Shown here: in pieces, positions 33,509-34,893 of the stretch | Numbering within the stretch: the first letter of the stretch is position 1 | Layout of the letters: every line of letters begins with the position of its first letter | DNA from: Nocardioidaceae bacterium | GTDB taxonomy: Bacteria; Actinomycetota; Actinomycetes; Propionibacteriales; Nocardioidaceae | Reading direction: 5' to 3' | Length of the DNA: 34,893 bases | Assembly (NCBI GenBank): GCA_025966335.1 | Contig: JAICRS010000003.1 | Location: forward strand, 1 to 34,893 | Position numbers and translations under genes: made by a program | The notes under the pieces: generated by a model | Told to the model about the DNA's origin: nothing | What the model saw: only the letters and a program-made list of their open reading frames with translations | Database searches by the model: none

Positions 33509-33970
33509 ATGAGCCGAACCAGCAGAGTGATGAACTGCAGTCAGCAGGCGGTCTTCGACGTCCTCAGTGACGGCTGGACCTATGCCACCTGGGTGGTAGG
33601 AGCAGCCCGGATCCGCGAGGTGGAGGAAGGCTTCCCCGCGGTCGGCACCAAGATCCACCACTCCGTCGGACTGTGGCCGGCGCTGCTGAGCGACAACACC
33701 GAGGTGGAGCGGGTCGACGAGCCGCGCGAGCTGCAGCTGCGGGTCAGGGCGTGGCCAACCGGAGAGGGTGTCGTCACCATCATCTGTGAGCCGCACGGTG
33801 ACGGGCAGACGGAGGTGACCATGACCGAGCAGGCGGTGACCGGGCCGGCCAAGATGATCCCCGACCTGGTCCAGGACGCGATGCTCAAGATGCGCAACAC
33901 CGAGACCCTGCGCCGGCTCGCGTTTCTCGCGGAGAGTGGTGCACGCAGCAAGCACGGGCGCTACGAGTAA
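33509..33970 (+). CDS. SRPBCC (START/Bet v1-like) family protein
   Basis: A 153-residue lipid- or ligand-binding fold protein. It has the N-terminal SRTSRVMNCSQQAVFDVLSDGWTYATWVVGA stretch, where the first strand and helix of polyketide cyclase-like SRPBCC domains lie, and the long C-terminal helix after GPAKMIPD. GAGGGG lies some 12 bases before the ATG. It is the third gene of the plus-strand run, 36 bp after the SDR. It probably binds a hydrophobic small molecule; identity unknown. Confidence 0.82.
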   Translation: MSRTSRVMNCSQQAVFDVLSDGWTYATWVVGAARIREVEEGFPAVGTKIHHSVGLWPALLSDNTEVERVDEPRELQLRVRAWPTGEGVVTIICEPHGDGQTEVTMTEQAVTGPAKMIPDLVQDAMLKMRNTETLRRLAFLAESGARSKHGRYE

Positions 33971-33998
33971 CCGGCCGGCGCCCGCAGGCTGGTAGCCG

Positions 33999-34893
33999 AT
34001 GAGGATCAGCGACACCGGTGACCTGTGGTGGAAGACCGCGGTCGTCTACTGCCTGGACGTGCAGACCTTCATGGACTGGGACGGCGACGGGGTCGGCGAC
34101 TTCCAAGGTCTCTCCGAACGGCTGGACTACCTGGCCGACCTCGGCGTGACCTGTCTGTGGCTGATGCCGTTCTATCCCACCGCCGACAAGGACGACGGCT
34201 ACGACGTCACCGACTTCTACGGCGTCGATCCCCGGCTCGGCACGCACGGTGACCTGGTCGAGGTGATCCGGACCGCCCGGGACCGCGGCATGCGGGTGAT
34301 CATCGACCTGGTGGTCAACCACACCTCCGACAAGCACCCGTGGTTCCGGTCGGCGCGGGCGAGCAAGACCTCGCCGTACCGCGACTTCTACGTATGGCGC
34401 CCGGACGAGCCACCGGACACGTCGGCGGAGGTGATCTTCCCCGACCAGGAGACCAGCATCTGGGAGCTGGACGAGAAGACGGGCGAGTACTACCTGCACC
34501 GGTTCTACAAGCACCAGCCCGACCTCAACATCGCGAACCCGTTGGTTCGCGACGAGATCGCCAAGGCGATGGGGTTCTGGCTCGAGCTCGGCATCTCCGG
34601 GTTCCGGGTGGACGCGGTGCCCTATCTGGTCGCCACCACCGGCGTGCCCGAACCGCAGGCCGAGATGTTCGCCGACCCGCACGCCTACCTGCGCGACCTG
34701 CGTGCCTTCCTCGGCCGGCGCACCGGTGACGGCATCCTGCTCGGCGAGGTCAACCTGCCGCACAAGGAGCAGCGGAAGTACTTCGGCGGAGGGGACGCCG
34801 ACGAGATCACCATGCTGTTCGACTTCATCGGCATGCAGAACCTCTACCTGTCCTTCGCCCGCCAGGACGCCCGGCCGCTCGAACGCGCGATCA
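33999..34893 (+). CDS. GH13 alpha-amylase family enzyme, trehalose synthase-like (truncated by window end)
   Basis: An open frame from ATG 33999 runs off the end of the window, giving 298 codons; it is missing from the ORF track because no stop is reached. It has the (beta/alpha)8 GH13 motifs: GVTCLWLMPFYPT, DLVVNHTSDKHPWF (motif I), GFRVDAVPYL (motif II, nucleophile Asp205) and LLGEVNLP (motif III, acid/base Glu250). YYLHRFYKHQPDLNIANP and the lack of a signal peptide resemble trehalose synthase (maltose alpha-glucosyltransferase). The start follows the SRPBCC gene by 28 bp, so it may end the same operon. Motif IV is beyond the window. Confidence 0.85.
   Translation, partial: MRISDTGDLWWKTAVVYCLDVQTFMDWDGDGVGDFQGLSERLDYLADLGVTCLWLMPFYPTADKDDGYDVTDFYGVDPRLGTHGDLVEVIRTARDRGMRVIIDLVVNHTSDKHPWFRSARASKTSPYRDFYVWRPDEPPDTSAEVIFPDQETSIWELDEKTGEYYLHRFYKHQPDLNIANPLVRDEIAKAMGFWLELGISGFRVDAVPYLVATTGVPEPQAEMFADPHAYLRDLRAFLGRRTGDGILLGEVNLPHKEQRKYFGGGDADEITMLFDFIGMQNLYLSFARQDARPLERAI

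Overview
The window is high-GC, densely coded DNA from an actinobacterium, most likely a member of the Nocardioidaceae (Nocardioides-like). The taxon is inferred, not shown: GC looks near 70 percent by eye, an MprAB-PepD stress locus and a DesA3-type desaturase with its reductase are present, a TIGR03084/mycothiol-enzyme-like gene occurs, and several genes look leaderless. I recognise 28 protein genes, two of them cut by the window edges. I see no rRNA, tRNA, CRISPR array, phage gene or transposase.

Layout. (1) 1-3.8 kb: the tail of a fructosamine kinase, then an mprA-mprB-pepD envelope-stress locus. Matching direct-repeat boxes stand before mprA and before pepD. (2) 3.8-8.5 kb, minus strand: an orphan fused anthranilate/ADIC synthase (PhzE-like), a HelD-type RNA polymerase recycling ATPase and a DUF1801 protein. 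(3) 8.5-18.7 kb, minus strand: an eight-gene, largely translationally coupled operon. It runs TetR regulator, TIGR03084 protein, AtuA-family protein, acyl-CoA dehydrogenase, carboxylase beta subunit, carboxylase alpha subunit, second acyl-CoA dehydrogenase, enoyl-CoA hydratase. It resembles the Pseudomonas atu (acyclic terpene utilisation) pathway: oxidise a branched acyl-CoA, carboxylate its gamma-methyl group with a biotin enzyme, then hydrate it. (4) 18.9-24.8 kb: a GNAT acetyltransferase, a DHA2-type MFS exporter, a flavin monooxygenase, a DrrAB-like ABC exporter and an acetoacetate-decarboxylase-fold protein. (5) 24.9-28.8 kb: a secreted collagen-like protein, a small unknown protein, and an acyl desaturase with its ferredoxin-type reductase. 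A FabR-like TetR gene is divergent to these, and two palindromes sit exactly on the desaturase promoter. (6) 29.1-34.9 kb: a VOC protein, a rhodanese, an SDR, then a plus-strand run of CrtI-like oxidoreductase, SDR, SRPBCC protein and a truncated GH13 (trehalose-synthase-like) enzyme.

Non-coding structure is the most unusual part. Two intergenic elements are built from 22-23 bp units arranged as tandem repeats facing inverted tandem repeats; their units share a core close to GAGMCGTSAGGTTTT. A separate 52-bp palindromic element occurs twice at exactly the same length. One copy lies just upstream of the mprA operator and the other lies inside the biotin carboxylase coding sequence, read in frame. 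These look like undescribed dispersed repeats (REP/MITE-like). Coordinates, motifs and repeats were read by eye. Functional names rest on family recognition without database searches.
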